Part shown: positions 51,219-59,735 of the stretch, one piece after another
Position numbering within the stretch: position 1 is the first letter of the stretch
Layout: every line of letters starts with the position of its first letter
Source of the DNA: Kibdelosporangium sp. MJ126-NF4
Lineage (GTDB): Bacteria > Actinomycetota > Actinomycetes > Mycobacteriales > Pseudonocardiaceae
Direction of reading: 5' to 3'
Length of the DNA stretch: 64,000 nt
Assembly (NCBI RefSeq): GCF_000826545.1
Contig: NZ_CDME01000006.1
Location: forward strand, 217,063-281,062
Program-made: the position numbers and the translations under genes
Notes under the pieces: model-generated
What the model saw: only the letters and a program-made list of their open reading frames with translations
Told to the model about the DNA's origin: nothing
The model's database searches: none

Positions 51219-52006
51219 TGGACGAGCTGGAGCAGCGGCTGCGCTCGACACTCACCTCGATGGCCGAGGAGGTGTCACCGAGCCACCGCGCGTGGGACGA
51301 ACAGCAGCGCCGGTTGGCGCTGAAAAGTCGTCGACATCGATTTCGCCCCGTCGTTATGGCGGCCGTGGCTGCGGCGGCGGCGGTTCTGATCGCTGTCCCG
51401 ATCGTGGTCATCCAGCGGGCGAACGCGCCGGTCGAGCCGGGCGCGCTGCCGGAGGCGTCCAGCCAGCCGATGCCGACGACTGACCGGCAGCCGCAGCTAC
51501 CGGACGGCAGGCCTGCGATCAAGTACGTGCCACGCAACGGCGAGACCCTGGTGACGCAGCCGACCGCCATCGACAGCAAGCAGATGGACAAGGGCAAGTA
51601 TCTGGCCACGTACGCGTACGTCATCGAGACGAAGCCCGCCCAGCGGCTGCTGTGCGTGATCCAGGCCATGGAGGGCTCGGAGATCAACGGGCCCGACCAG
51701 ATCACCTTCGGCGAGGCCGACTGCATGCCGCTCAACCAGCCGAAACCGGGCAGATACGAGTGGGGTCGCAGGCAGGTGCCGACCAAGTTCCTCGGCAACA
51801 GCAAGGGCGTCTGGCTGTACGTGATGAGCCCCCCGGCCGTCAAGATGATGCTGCGCCGAGCCGAGAGCAACGAGCTCATACCGGCGACCACCAAGGAGTT
51901 CGGCCAGGACGTGGTCCTGTTCGGCGCGTACATGAACTCGACCAAGGAGCCGAAAGCCTTCACGCTGTACAACGACAAGGGCGAGCCGTTCTTCAACGGC
52001 GAGTGA
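51218..52006 (+). CDS. Membrane-anchored partner of ECF sigma, copy 2
   Basis: 262-residue paralogue of the previous partner: same N-terminal DELEQRLRSTLTSMAEEV, a TM helix near residues 45-65, and an extracellular domain with Cys in LLCVIQAMEGSEINGPDQ and DCMPLNQPKPGRYEWGRR. It is visibly more diverged from copy 1 than the sigma proteins are from each other. An ATG at 51218 gives the start. A PHO-box-like minus-strand repeat begins inside its last codons. Confidence 0.78.
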   Translation: MDELEQRLRSTLTSMAEEVSPSHRAWDEQQRRLALKSRRHRFRPVVMAAVAAAAAVLIAVPIVVIQRANAPVEPGALPEASSQPMPTTDRQPQLPDGRPAIKYVPRNGETLVTQPTAIDSKQMDKGKYLATYAYVIETKPAQRLLCVIQAMEGSEINGPDQITFGEADCMPLNQPKPGRYEWGRRQVPTKFLGNSKGVWLYVMSPPAVKMMLRRAESNELIPATTKEFGQDVVLFGAYMNSTKEPKAFTLYNDKGEPFFNGE

Positions 52007-52019
52007 ACACAAGGTGAAC
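51998..52019 (-). promoter_or_regulatory. PHO-box-like repeat (minus strand)
   Basis: Two 11-nt units on the minus strand, GTTCACCTTGT and GTTCACTCGCC, typical PhoP-type spacing, between the sigma partner and phoX copy 1. Confidence 0.55.
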
Positions 52020-52037
52020 GCCGGGCGACCATCGGTT

Positions 52038-52059
52038 GTTCACTTTCCGGTCCGACCGG
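52038..52059 (+). promoter_or_regulatory. PHO-box-like repeat (plus strand)
   Basis: GTTCACTTTCC followed by GGTCCGACCGG, two 11-nt units oriented toward phoX copy 1. The second unit is degenerate. Confidence 0.45.
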
Positions 52060-52097
52060 CTTAGTGTCGATCTCCTCCCGAGCGGACTGGAGGAGCT

Positions 52098-54236
52098 TTG
52101 ACCTCACCACCACGCATTCCATTGCCCCTGCTCAACGGCAGTAGCCGGGCGGCGGTGACCTGTGAGTACCGCTGTGGCAACGCCTGCGCGCACGACGCGC
52201 CGAACCCCTCGGGCAACGGCTACCTTGGCGACATCGTCACGGACGTGATCACCCGGCGGTCGGCGCTCAAGGCGGGAGCCGTGGTCGCGTTCGCCACCAG
52301 CGGTGTGGCCGGGCTCAGCGGCACAGCCGCCGCGGAAGACGACAAACGTGGCATTCCCGGCATGAACTTCGACCGCGTCCAGCCGAACACCCAGGACGCG
52401 GTGGTCATCCCCGAGGGCTACGAGCAGGCGATCATCATCCGGTGGGGTGACGCGGTGCTGCCGGGGGCACCGGAGTTCGACTTCGACAAGCAGACCGCGG
52501 CCGCGCAGGCCAAGCAGTTCGGCTTCAACAACGACTTCGCCGCGCTGCTGCCACTGCCGCACAGTGATCACGGGGGCTGCGATCACGGGGGCTGCAATCA
52601 GCTGCTGGTCACCAACCACGAGTACACGTCCGAGAAATTCATGTTCAAGGGCTACGACGCCGCGAACCCGACCGAGGAGCAGGTCAGGATCGGTTGGGCC
52701 GCGCACGGCCTGTCGGTCGTCGAGGTCGAGCAGGTCCGCGGGTCGGGCAGGCTCAGGCCGGTGATCGGCCGGTACAACCGGCGGATCACGATGACCACGC
52801 CGTTCCGGATCACCGGCCCGGCCGCGGGCAGCGACCTGCTCAGGACGTCCGCCGACCCGACCGGCACCATCGCGTTCGGCACCCTGAACAACTGCGCGGG
52901 CGGCGTCACGCCGTGGGGCACGATCCTGTCCGGCGAGGAGAACTTCAACGGGTACTGGGCCAACGCGGGCCAGACCGCCGAACCGGTCAAGTCGCGGTCC
53001 GCACGCTACGGCGTCACGACCGGCGCGAGCACCCGCAAGTGGGAACGCTTCGACAAGCGGTTCGACATGCTGAAAGAGCCGAACGAGATCAACCGCTTCG
53101 GCTACATCATCGAACTCGACCCGAACGACCCGGAGTCCATGCCGGTCAAGCACACCGCGCTTGGCCGCTTCAAGCACGAGTGCGCCAACATCCGCGTGGC
53201 GCGTGACGGGCGTGTGGTCGCGTACTCCGGCGACGACGAGCGCTTCGAGTACCTGTACAAGTTCGTGTCCAAGAACAAGATGCGCAAGGGCAACAGCCGC
53301 GCCGCGCGTCGCCACAACATGACCTTGCTCGACGAGGGCACGTTGTACGTCGCCAGGTTCACCGGCAACAGCCCGGCGGCCGAGATCGACGGCACCGGGA
53401 AACTCCCGTCCGACAAGCGGTTCGACGGCACCGGCGAGTGGATCCCGTTGGCCGACGGCACTCGCTCGTTCGTGCCGGGGATGACGGCCGAGGAGGTCTA
53501 CGTCTTCACGCGGCTGGCCGCCGACAAGGCAGGCGCGACCAAAATGGACCGTCCGGAGGACGTGCAGGCCAGCCCGAAGACCGGCAAGGTCTACGTGGCG
53601 TTGTCCAACAACGTCGACCGCGGTGTGCTCCCCGGCAAGGAGAGCGCGACCGAGATCAACCCGCGCAACAACAACAAGCACGGCCACATCCTCGAACTGA
53701 CCGAGCACGACCCGTTGTCGCCGCGGTTCGCGTGGTGGCTGTTCCTGGTGTGCGGCGACCCGAAGGACCCGGACACGTACTTCGCCGGTTTCCCGAAGGA
53801 CCAGGTCAGCCCGATCTCCAGCCCGGACAACGTCGCGTTCGACCAGTACGGCAACCTCTGGATCTCCTCGGACTCGGCGAACGCGCTGGGGATCAACGAC
53901 GGCCTGTACGCGGTGCCGACCGAGGGCCCGCAGCGGGGCAACCTCAAGCTGTTCCTCACGGTGCCGAAGGGCGCGGAGACCTGCGGGCCGATCGTGCAGG
54001 AGCGGCTGGTCACGGTCTGCGTGCAGCACCCCGGTGAGCTCGACACCGCGAGCGCCGACAAGCCCGCGTCGCACTGGCCGGACGGCGGCGACAGCCAGCC
54101 GCGGCCGTCGGTGGTCGCCGTGTGGAAGCCGGGGCGGCACGGTCCGGCCAAGATCGGTTCATCTGCGCTCCTGTCGGTGGTAACCCGGCCGTTCACGGTC
54201 GGGAGGAGGCCGACGCCTCGCCCCGATGCTGAATGA
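52098..54236 (+). CDS. phoX: PhoX-family alkaline phosphatase, copy 1
   Basis: 712-residue Tat-exported PhoX (DUF839) phosphatase, releasing phosphate outside the cell with a Ca/Fe cofactor. The N-terminus RAAVTCEYRCGNACAHDAPN is conserved in both copies; the Tat motif is TRRSALKAGAVVAF near residue 53. Core blocks include TPWGTILSGEENFNGYW, TALGRFKHE, GDDERFEYLYKFV, TKMDRPEDVQ and SPDNVAFD. Start TTG 52098 after GGAGGAG. Oddities: a 15-bp tandem duplication (52566-52595) encodes repeated DHGGC, and the C-terminus runs ~25 residues beyond copy 2 next to the IS element. Confidence 0.9.
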   Translation: MTSPPRIPLPLLNGSSRAAVTCEYRCGNACAHDAPNPSGNGYLGDIVTDVITRRSALKAGAVVAFATSGVAGLSGTAAAEDDKRGIPGMNFDRVQPNTQDAVVIPEGYEQAIIIRWGDAVLPGAPEFDFDKQTAAAQAKQFGFNNDFAALLPLPHSDHGGCDHGGCNQLLVTNHEYTSEKFMFKGYDAANPTEEQVRIGWAAHGLSVVEVEQVRGSGRLRPVIGRYNRRITMTTPFRITGPAAGSDLLRTSADPTGTIAFGTLNNCAGGVTPWGTILSGEENFNGYWANAGQTAEPVKSRSARYGVTTGASTRKWERFDKRFDMLKEPNEINRFGYIIELDPNDPESMPVKHTALGRFKHECANIRVARDGRVVAYSGDDERFEYLYKFVSKNKMRKGNSRAARRHNMTLLDEGTLYVARFTGNSPAAEIDGTGKLPSDKRFDGTGEWIPLADGTRSFVPGMTAEEVYVFTRLAADKAGATKMDRPEDVQASPKTGKVYVALSNNVDRGVLPGKESATEINPRNNNKHGHILELTEHDPLSPRFAWWLFLVCGDPKDPDTYFAGFPKDQVSPISSPDNVAFDQYGNLWISSDSANALGINDGLYAVPTEGPQRGNLKLFLTVPKGAETCGPIVQERLVTVCVQHPGELDTASADKPASHWPDGGDSQPRPSVVAVWKPGRHGPAKIGSSALLSVVTRPFTVGRRPTPRPDAE
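52566..52595 (+). repeat. 15-bp tandem duplication in phoX copy 1
   Basis: GATCACGGGGGCTGC repeated exactly twice, adding DHGGC-DHGGC in a loop that copy 2 does not have. Confidence 0.9.
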
Positions 54237-54250
54237 CCGAACTGGTGTTC

Positions 54251-54256
54251 TAGGAT
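54251..54256 (+). promoter_or_regulatory. TAGGAT -10 box, leaderless tnpB
   Basis: TAGGAT lies 7 nt before the GTG at 54264. Confidence 0.5.
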
Positions 54257-54263
54257 GTGAGGT

Positions 54264-55418
54264 GTGAAGCTGGTGGTGCAGGTCAAGCTGCTGCCGACGG
54301 TCGCGCAGGCGGCGGCGTTGGCGGAGACTCTGCGCGGGTGCAATACGGCTGCTGATCGTGTGTCGGTGGTGGCGTTTGAGCGGAAGGTGTTTTCCCGCAA
54401 CGATCTGCACAAGTTGGTGTATCCGGGGTTGAAGGCTGGTGGGTTGGGTGCGCAGGCCGCGGTGCGCACGATCAAGAAGGTCGTCGATGCCTATACGACG
54501 CTGCGCGCGAACGTTCGGGCTGGGAATCTTGGGCGTGCCGGGTCGAAGCGTCGGGTGAAGGCGGAGTCGAAACCGGTCGTGTTCCGTGTGGACAGTGCGC
54601 AGCCGTTCGACGACCGGATGCTGTCCTGGCAGCACGACGCGCGGACGGTCTCGATCTGGACCACCACCGGCCGCCTGAAAGACGTCCGTTTCGCAGGCCA
54701 CCCCGACCAGCTTGAATTGCTGGCCGGACACCGTCAGGGCGAGTCGGACCTGATCTGCCGGGGCGGGATGTGGTTCTTGCTCGCGACGTGCGAGGTGCCC
54801 GAACCGGACGCGTTCGACCCTGTCGACTGGATCGGTGTTGATCGTGGCATCGCCAACCTCGCCACCACGTGTGACGGCGTCAACTTCTCTGGTCGCCGCT
54901 TGTCCCGGTATCGGCGCTGGCACGCGCGCAAACGCCGGGAGTTGCAGGCGAAGCGGACGAGGTCCGCGACCCGGCTGTTGAAACGGCGTGCCCGACGTGA
55001 GTCCCGGCACGCGAAGCATGTCAACCACAAGATCGGGAAGGAGGTGGTGGCCGTCGCGCAACGCACCGGTCGTGGGATCGCCCTGGAAGAACTGGGCGGT
55101 ATCCGGGATCGGGTTCGGCTTCGTCGTGACCAGCGGGCCACCCACACTTCCTGGCCGTTCCACCACCTCGGCACGGTCCTCACCTACAAAGCCCGCAGGG
55201 CCGGCGTACCGACTGTGACAGTGGACGCTCACTACACCTCCCAAACGTGTCCCCGGTGCGGACATGTGGCACGCACCAACCGGCCGGATCGGGACCATTT
55301 CTCGTGTCGTCGGTGTGGCCTCGCTGGGCCCGCCGATGTCGTCGCCGCCGTGAACGTCCGTGACAGGGCACGGCGAGCGTGGGTGTTCGTCAACACACCC
55401 GCACCCACACTCCTATAG
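54264..55418 (+). CDS. tnpB: TnpB-family RNA-guided nuclease (IS605 OrfB)
   Basis: 384-residue TnpB. All three RuvC carboxylates are visible: Asp193 in IGVDRGIANLAT, Glu275 in GIALEELGGIR and Asp358 in GPADVVAAVNV. The zinc-finger pairs are CPRCGH and CRRCGLAG (near 332-355). An Arg-rich helix (KRRELQAKRTRSATRLLKRRARRESRH) precedes the Glu. The protein therefore looks catalytically intact and could cleave DNA guided by the omega-RNA from its 3' end. No transposase partner is present, so mobility would need a TnpA in trans. Confidence 0.9.
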   Translation: MKLVVQVKLLPTVAQAAALAETLRGCNTAADRVSVVAFERKVFSRNDLHKLVYPGLKAGGLGAQAAVRTIKKVVDAYTTLRANVRAGNLGRAGSKRRVKAESKPVVFRVDSAQPFDDRMLSWQHDARTVSIWTTTGRLKDVRFAGHPDQLELLAGHRQGESDLICRGGMWFLLATCEVPEPDAFDPVDWIGVDRGIANLATTCDGVNFSGRRLSRYRRWHARKRRELQAKRTRSATRLLKRRARRESRHAKHVNHKIGKEVVAVAQRTGRGIALEELGGIRDRVRLRRDQRATHTSWPFHHLGTVLTYKARRAGVPTVTVDAHYTSQTCPRCGHVARTNRPDRDHFSCRRCGLAGPADVVAAVNVRDRARRAWVFVNTPAPTLL

Positions 55419-55529
55419 GGAGCGGGTGGATGCGTCCCGCACACCACATCCAGTGGTGCACGGAGAACGCGACCCGGCTTGAACGGCGCCGAGCCCCGAA
55501 GCTCAGCCCTTCAGGGCCGAGAAGTTGAC
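55400..55529 (+). ncRNA. Predicted omega-RNA (guide RNA) 3' end of the TnpB element
   Basis: The region downstream of tnpB carries the hairpin GCCC-TTCA-GGGC extended by CTC/GAG (55502-55521), followed by AGTTGAC, which resembles the ends of actinobacterial TnpB guide scaffolds. The guide would be the ~16-20 nt after 55529. The 5' boundary is not known and may lie inside the gene. Confidence 0.5.
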
Positions 55530-55573
55530 AACGTGCGGTAACCAGGCGATTCTCCCGTGCGATGGCGTCAGCT

Positions 55574-55606
55574 GTTCGCGCTGCGTTCACCTGGATTTCG
55601 GCTGAT
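55574..55606 (+). promoter_or_regulatory. PHO-box-like repeat upstream of phoX copy 2
   Basis: Three consecutive 11-nt units: GTTCGCGCTGC, GTTCACCTGGA and TTTCGGCTGAT, 62 bp before the start codon. The direct-repeat layout matches PhoP boxes. Confidence 0.6.
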
Positions 55607-55667
55607 CAACCCTTGTCACGCTTACGTTTCAGCCGTTCCGGACTGACCCTCGTACGGGAGGCTTCGC

Positions 55668-57758
55668 GTGTCCTCACGCCCCGAGCATGGCCGCCGCATG
55701 CTGCCGTTGCTCACCCAAAACCACCACGGACGGCAGGCCATCACCTGTCAGTATCGTTGCAACAACGCGTGTTCCCACGATGCGCCCAACACCTCCGACA
55801 ACGAGTACTTCGGTGACGTCGTCCGCGATGTGGTTCGGCGGCGCGGAATGCTCAAGGCGGGCGCGGTGTTCGCCGCGGCGGGCGCCGGGGTCACCGCACT
55901 CGGCGGCACGGCCGCAGCCGACACCAAGGACCAGTTCGCACCGGACACCAAGGACCAGGCGGTTGACGCCCAGGGCCGCAGGCCGGGACGGGACGGCCTG
56001 AACTTCGACTCGGTCGCGCCGAACACCGAGGACCGGATCGTCACACCGGAGGGCTACGACCAGGCGGTCGTGATCCGCTGGGGCGACGCGGTGCTGCCCG
56101 GTGCGCCGAGGTTCGACTTCGACAAGCAGACCGCCGCCGCACAGGCCAAGCAGTTCGGTTTCAACAACGACTTCTGCGGCCTGGTCCCGCTCGGCTGGAA
56201 CCGCTGGCTGATGGGCTCGAACCACGAGTACACGTCCGAGACCTTCATGTTCAAGGGCTACAACGCCGACAACCCGACCGAGGAGCAGGTCAGGATCGGC
56301 TGGGCCGGACACGGCTTCTCGGTCGTCGTGGTGGAGAAGGACTTCTGGTCCGGCAAGCTCGTGCCGAGGCTGGACCGGCACTACAACCGCCGGATCACCG
56401 TCACCACCGAGTTCGCGTTCGACGGACCGGCCGCGGGCAGCAAGTACCTGCAGACGTCGGTCGACAAGACCGGCCGCAAGGTGTTCGGCACGTTCGGCAA
56501 CTGCGCCGGTGGCGTGACCCCGTGGGGCACGATCCTGTCCGGCGAGGAGAACTTCGACGGCTACTACGCCAACAGCGGCACCGCGTCGACCGACCCGCGC
56601 GTGACCCGCTACGGCAAGCCGGGCAAGACCAGCACGCGCAAGTGGGAGCGGTTCGACAAGCGCTTCGACATCGCGCAGGAGCCCAACGAGTTCAACCGGT
56701 CCGGCTGGATCGTCGAGATCGACCCGCACGACCCGCGCTCGACGCCGGTCAAGCACACCGCGCTCGGCCGTTTCAAGCACGAGGGCTGCACGATCCGCGT
56801 CGCGCGCGACGGCCGTGTGGTCGCGTACATGGGTGACGACGAGCGCTTCGACTACGTCTACAAGTTCGTCTCCAACGGCCGCATCCGGCACGGCAACAGC
56901 CAGCGCGCCCGCGAGGAGAACAAGAAGCTGCTCTCCGACGGCACGCTGTACGTCGCCAAGTTCACCGGCGACAGCCCGGCGTCGGAGATCGACGGCTCCG
57001 GCAAGCTGCCGTCGGACGGCGAGTTCGACGGCACCGGCGAGTGGATCCCGCTCGCCAACGGCAACAAGTCCTTTGTGGACGGATTCACCGCCGAGGAGGT
57101 CTACGTCTTCACGCGACTGGCCGCCGACAAGGTCGGCGCGACCAAGATGGACCGTCCCGAGGACATCGAGGCGAACCCGAAGACCGGCCGCGTCTACGCA
57201 GCGCTGACCAACAACACCGACCGAGGTGTCGCGGCGGGCAAGGAAGGCCCGACCGAGATCAACCCGCGCGTCAACAACAAGCACGGCCACGTGCTGGAGT
57301 GGGAAGAGCGCGGCAACGACCCGACAGCCACGAAGTTCTCGTGGAAGCTGTTCCTGGTCTGCGGTGACCCGTCGTCGGCGGACACCTACTTCGGTGGCTA
57401 CGACAAGACCCAGGTCAGCCCGATCTCGTGCCCGGACAACGTGGCCTTCGACAAGCGCGGCAACCTGTGGATCTCCACCGACGGCAACGCGCTGAAGTCC
57501 AACGACGGCCTGTTCGCCGTGCCGACCGAGGGCCGCTACCGCGGCCGGGTCAAGCAGTTCCTGACCGTGCCGAAGGGCGCGGAGACCTGCGGGCCGGTCA
57601 TCGAGAACGACTTCGTGCTCGTGTCGGTGCAGCACCCCGGTGAGTTGACCGGCGCCAGCGCCGACAACCCGCTGTCGCACTGGCCGGACGGCGGAAACAG
57701 CCAGCCTCGGCCGTCCGTGGTCGCGGTCTGGCCGCGCCGCGGCTCGATCTGCGACTGA
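55668..57758 (+). CDS. phoX: PhoX-family alkaline phosphatase, copy 2
   Basis: 696-residue Tat-exported PhoX, paralogous to 52098-54236. N-terminus RQAITCQYRCNNACSHDAPN, Tat-type RRRGMLKAGAVF near residue 53, then TPWGTILSGEENFDGYY, TALGRFKHE, GDDERFDYVYKFV and TKMDRPEDIEANPKTGRVY. It ends cleanly at VVAVWPRRGSICD. GTG start after GGGAGGC. A PHO-box-like array upstream predicts phosphate-starvation control. A 23-bp-stem terminator follows. Confidence 0.93.
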   Translation: MSSRPEHGRRMLPLLTQNHHGRQAITCQYRCNNACSHDAPNTSDNEYFGDVVRDVVRRRGMLKAGAVFAAAGAGVTALGGTAAADTKDQFAPDTKDQAVDAQGRRPGRDGLNFDSVAPNTEDRIVTPEGYDQAVVIRWGDAVLPGAPRFDFDKQTAAAQAKQFGFNNDFCGLVPLGWNRWLMGSNHEYTSETFMFKGYNADNPTEEQVRIGWAGHGFSVVVVEKDFWSGKLVPRLDRHYNRRITVTTEFAFDGPAAGSKYLQTSVDKTGRKVFGTFGNCAGGVTPWGTILSGEENFDGYYANSGTASTDPRVTRYGKPGKTSTRKWERFDKRFDIAQEPNEFNRSGWIVEIDPHDPRSTPVKHTALGRFKHEGCTIRVARDGRVVAYMGDDERFDYVYKFVSNGRIRHGNSQRAREENKKLLSDGTLYVAKFTGDSPASEIDGSGKLPSDGEFDGTGEWIPLANGNKSFVDGFTAEEVYVFTRLAADKVGATKMDRPEDIEANPKTGRVYAALTNNTDRGVAAGKEGPTEINPRVNNKHGHVLEWEERGNDPTATKFSWKLFLVCGDPSSADTYFGGYDKTQVSPISCPDNVAFDKRGNLWISTDGNALKSNDGLFAVPTEGRYRGRVKQFLTVPKGAETCGPVIENDFVLVSVQHPGELTGASADNPLSHWPDGGNSQPRPSVVAVWPRRGSICD

Positions 57759-57769
57759 CGCAGAAACCT

Positions 57770-57817
57770 CCTCGTGAGTGTTTGGTCCGGTTGGAACCGG
57801 ACCAAACACTCACGAGG
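57770..57817. terminator. Bidirectional terminator, perfect 23-bp stem
   Basis: Arms 57770-57792 and 57795-57817 are perfect complements with a 2-nt centre. It lies between phoX copy 2 and the convergent ino1. Confidence 0.9.
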
Positions 57818-57841
57818 GATCACGGCTTTCTCGGATCGATG

Positions 57842-58924
57842 TCAGCCTTCGACGTCTCCGCGGATGAAGGCCTCGACGGCGTCGAATGCCTCCGAGTCCG
57901 AGTACTGCTCGGGCGGGGACTTCATGAAGTACGACGATGCCGACAGGATCGGGCCACCGATGCCGCGGTCCTTGGCGATCTTGGCCGCACGGACCGCGTC
58001 GATGATCACGCCCGCCGAGTTGGGGGAATCCCAGACCTCGAGCTTGTACTCCAGGTTCAGCGGGGTGTCGCCGAAGGAGCGGCCCTCGAGGCGGACGTAG
58101 GCCCACTTGCGGTCGTCCAGCCACGGCACGTGGTCCGACGGGCCGATGTGCACGTCGGCCTTCTCCATCTCGTGTGGGATCTGCGAGGTGACCGACTGCG
58201 TCTTGGAGATCTTCTTGGACTGCAGGCGCTTTCGCTCCAGCATGTTCATGAAGTCCATGTTTCCGCCGAAGTTCAGCTGGTAGGTCCGCAGCAGCTCCAC
58301 CCCGCGGTCCTCGAACAGCTTCGCCATCACCCGGTGCGTGATCGTCGCGCCGACCTGGGACTTGATGTCGTCGCCGACGATCGGCACGCCCGCCGCGCGG
58401 AACTTCTCGGCCCACTCCGGGTCCGAGGCGATGAACACCGGCAGCGCGTTGACGAACGCGACGCCCGCGTCAATGGCGCACTGGGCGTAGAACTTGTCCG
58501 CTTCCTCCGAACCGACCGGGAGGTAGGACACGAGCACGTCGACGCCGGACTCCCTGAGCACCTTGACCACGTCGACCGGGGCCTCGTCGGCCTCGGTGAT
58601 GATCTCGCGGTAGTACTCGCCGAGACCGTCGAGAGTGTGGCCGCGCTGCACGGTCACCCCGAGCGGGGGCACATCACAGATCTTGATGGTGTTGTTCTCG
58701 CTGGCCACGATGGCCTCGGACAGGTCACGCCCGACCTTCTTGGCGTCCACGTCAAAAGCCGCCACGAACTGGACGTCGCGGACGTGGTAGTCGCCGAACT
58801 GCACGTGCATCAGGCCGGGCACGCGGGTGGCTGGATCGGCGTCGCGGTAGTAGTGGACGCCCTGCACCAGCGAAGCCGCACAGTTGCCGACGCCGACGAT
58901 GGCCACTTTCACGCTTTGGCCCAT
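57842..58924 (-). CDS. ino1: Inositol-3-phosphate synthase
   Basis: 360-residue NAD-dependent myo-inositol-1-phosphate synthase of the short actinobacterial type; converts glucose 6-phosphate to inositol 3-phosphate for phosphatidylinositol and mycothiol. Dinucleotide motif [16 protein letters not shown] at residues 7-22, [17 protein letters not shown] near 135, [11 protein letters not shown] near 190, [11 protein letters not shown] near 220, and the catalytic Lys-rich [22 protein letters not shown] near 267. The ATG is preceded by AAGGAG. Located just after PadR, as in other actinobacteria. Confidence 0.96.
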   Translation of the reverse strand: MGQSVKVAIVGVGNCAASLVQGVHYYRDADPATRVPGLMHVQFGDYHVRDVQFVAAFDVDAKKVGRDLSEAIVASENNTIKICDVPPLGVTVQRGHTLDGLGEYYREIITEADEAPVDVVKVLRESGVDVLVSYLPVGSEEADKFYAQCAIDAGVAFVNALPVFIASDPEWAEKFRAAGVPIVGDDIKSQVGATITHRVMAKLFEDRGVELLRTYQLNFGGNMDFMNMLERKRLQSKKISKTQSVTSQIPHEMEKADVHIGPSDHVPWLDDRKWAYVRLEGRSFGDTPLNLEYKLEVWDSPNSAGVIIDAVRAAKIAKDRGIGGPILSASSYFMKSPPEQYSDSEAFDAVEAFIRGDVEG

Positions 58925-58991
58925 GCCGGTTCTCCTTATCCTTTTTCCGCTGACGGCGCCTTCAGCTGCCGTCACTGGTCTTTCCGCCGCC

Positions 58992-59555
58992 TCACAGCGC
59001 GCCGCCGTCCTGCTCGCGCTGCTCCTCGGCGATCAGCTCGTTGAGCCACCGGACCTCGCGTTCGCTGCTTTCCAATCCCATCCGGTGCAGCTCACGGGTG
59101 TACCGGTCGATCTGCTCGCCCATCCGCGTCATCGCGGAGCGCTGGCCTTCCCTGCGTTCCTCGACACGCCTGCGACGGCCTTCCAGGATCCGCATCCTGA
59201 CTTCGGCGGGTGTCCGGGAGAAGAACGCCATGTGGACGCCGAACCCCTCGTCGTCCCAAGTCTGGGGACCGGCGTCGGCCAGCAGCTCGGCGAAGCGTTC
59301 CTTGCCCTCCGCGGTGAGTTTGTAAACCCGCTTGGCGCGGCGGCCCCACGTCCGGTTCTCGTCCGGTTCCTCCTCGACGATCCAGCCTGCGCGTTGCAAC
59401 CGGCGCAAAGTCGGGTACAGCGATCCGTACGAGAACGTACGCAGGGTGCCGAGCAGGTCGAACAGTCGTTTGCGCAGTTCGTAGCCGTGCATCGAGGCCT
59501 CGTGCAGCAGCCCGAGGATGGCGAACTCCAGCACCGAGACCTCCTTCCCGGACAC
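58992..59555 (-). CDS. PadR-family regulator
   Basis: 187-residue PadR regulator. N-terminal winged helix [50 protein letters not shown] (about 9-58) and a long C-terminal helix region for dimerisation. Its position upstream of ino1 suggests it regulates that gene; PadR-ino1 adjacency is a common actinobacterial layout. GTG start at 59555. The promoter (TATAAT on the minus strand at 59583-59588) overlaps a TATCG-TCT-CGATA repeat. Confidence 0.93.
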   Translation of the reverse strand: MSGKEVSVLEFAILGLLHEASMHGYELRKRLFDLLGTLRTFSYGSLYPTLRRLQRAGWIVEEEPDENRTWGRRAKRVYKLTAEGKERFAELLADAGPQTWDDEGFGVHMAFFSRTPAEVRMRILEGRRRRVEERREGQRSAMTRMGEQIDRYTRELHRMGLESSEREVRWLNELIAEEQREQDGGAL

Positions 59556-59586
59556 GGTGACTACTTCGGGACCTACCGACTCATTA

Positions 59587-59599
59587 TATCGTCTCGATA
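59587..59599. promoter_or_regulatory. PadR promoter/operator
   Basis: TATCG-TCT-CGATA inverted repeat overlapping a minus-strand TATAAT (59583-59588), 32 bp before the PadR start. Suggests autorepression. Confidence 0.6.
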
Positions 59600-59722
59600 C
59601 ATCGACGCAGTTTCAACGAAATGAGCCTGTGGCAATCGACACCCGGAGCACGATCCGCAGGTCGGAGGGTTTCCGATGACCGGCTGCGCTGAACGGCGCA
59701 GCGGTGCTCATGCCCGGACCCG

Positions 59723-59728
59723 TAGTCT
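59723..59728 (+). promoter_or_regulatory. TAGTCT -10 box, leaderless DUF5318
   Basis: TAGTCT lies 7 nt before the GTG at 59736. Confidence 0.5.
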
Positions 59729-59735
59729 GTGCGGT

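Larger units (their letters stand above)
54240..55529 (+). mobile_element. IS200/IS605-like element carrying only tnpB
   Basis: A TnpB gene with flanking non-coding ends, no tnpA and no terminal inverted repeats that I can detect. It sits between the two phoX copies. The right end is marked by a conserved-type hairpin (55502-55521) and AGTTGAC; the left end is uncertain. The coding part is slightly less GC-rich at its beginning than its neighbours. Confidence 0.75.

Noticed and set aside
52104..54140. 678-aa minus-strand ORF opposite phoX copy 1
   Set aside because: Val/Arg/Asp low-complexity shadow; phoX blocks are intact on the plus strand. The same holds for 55674-57809.
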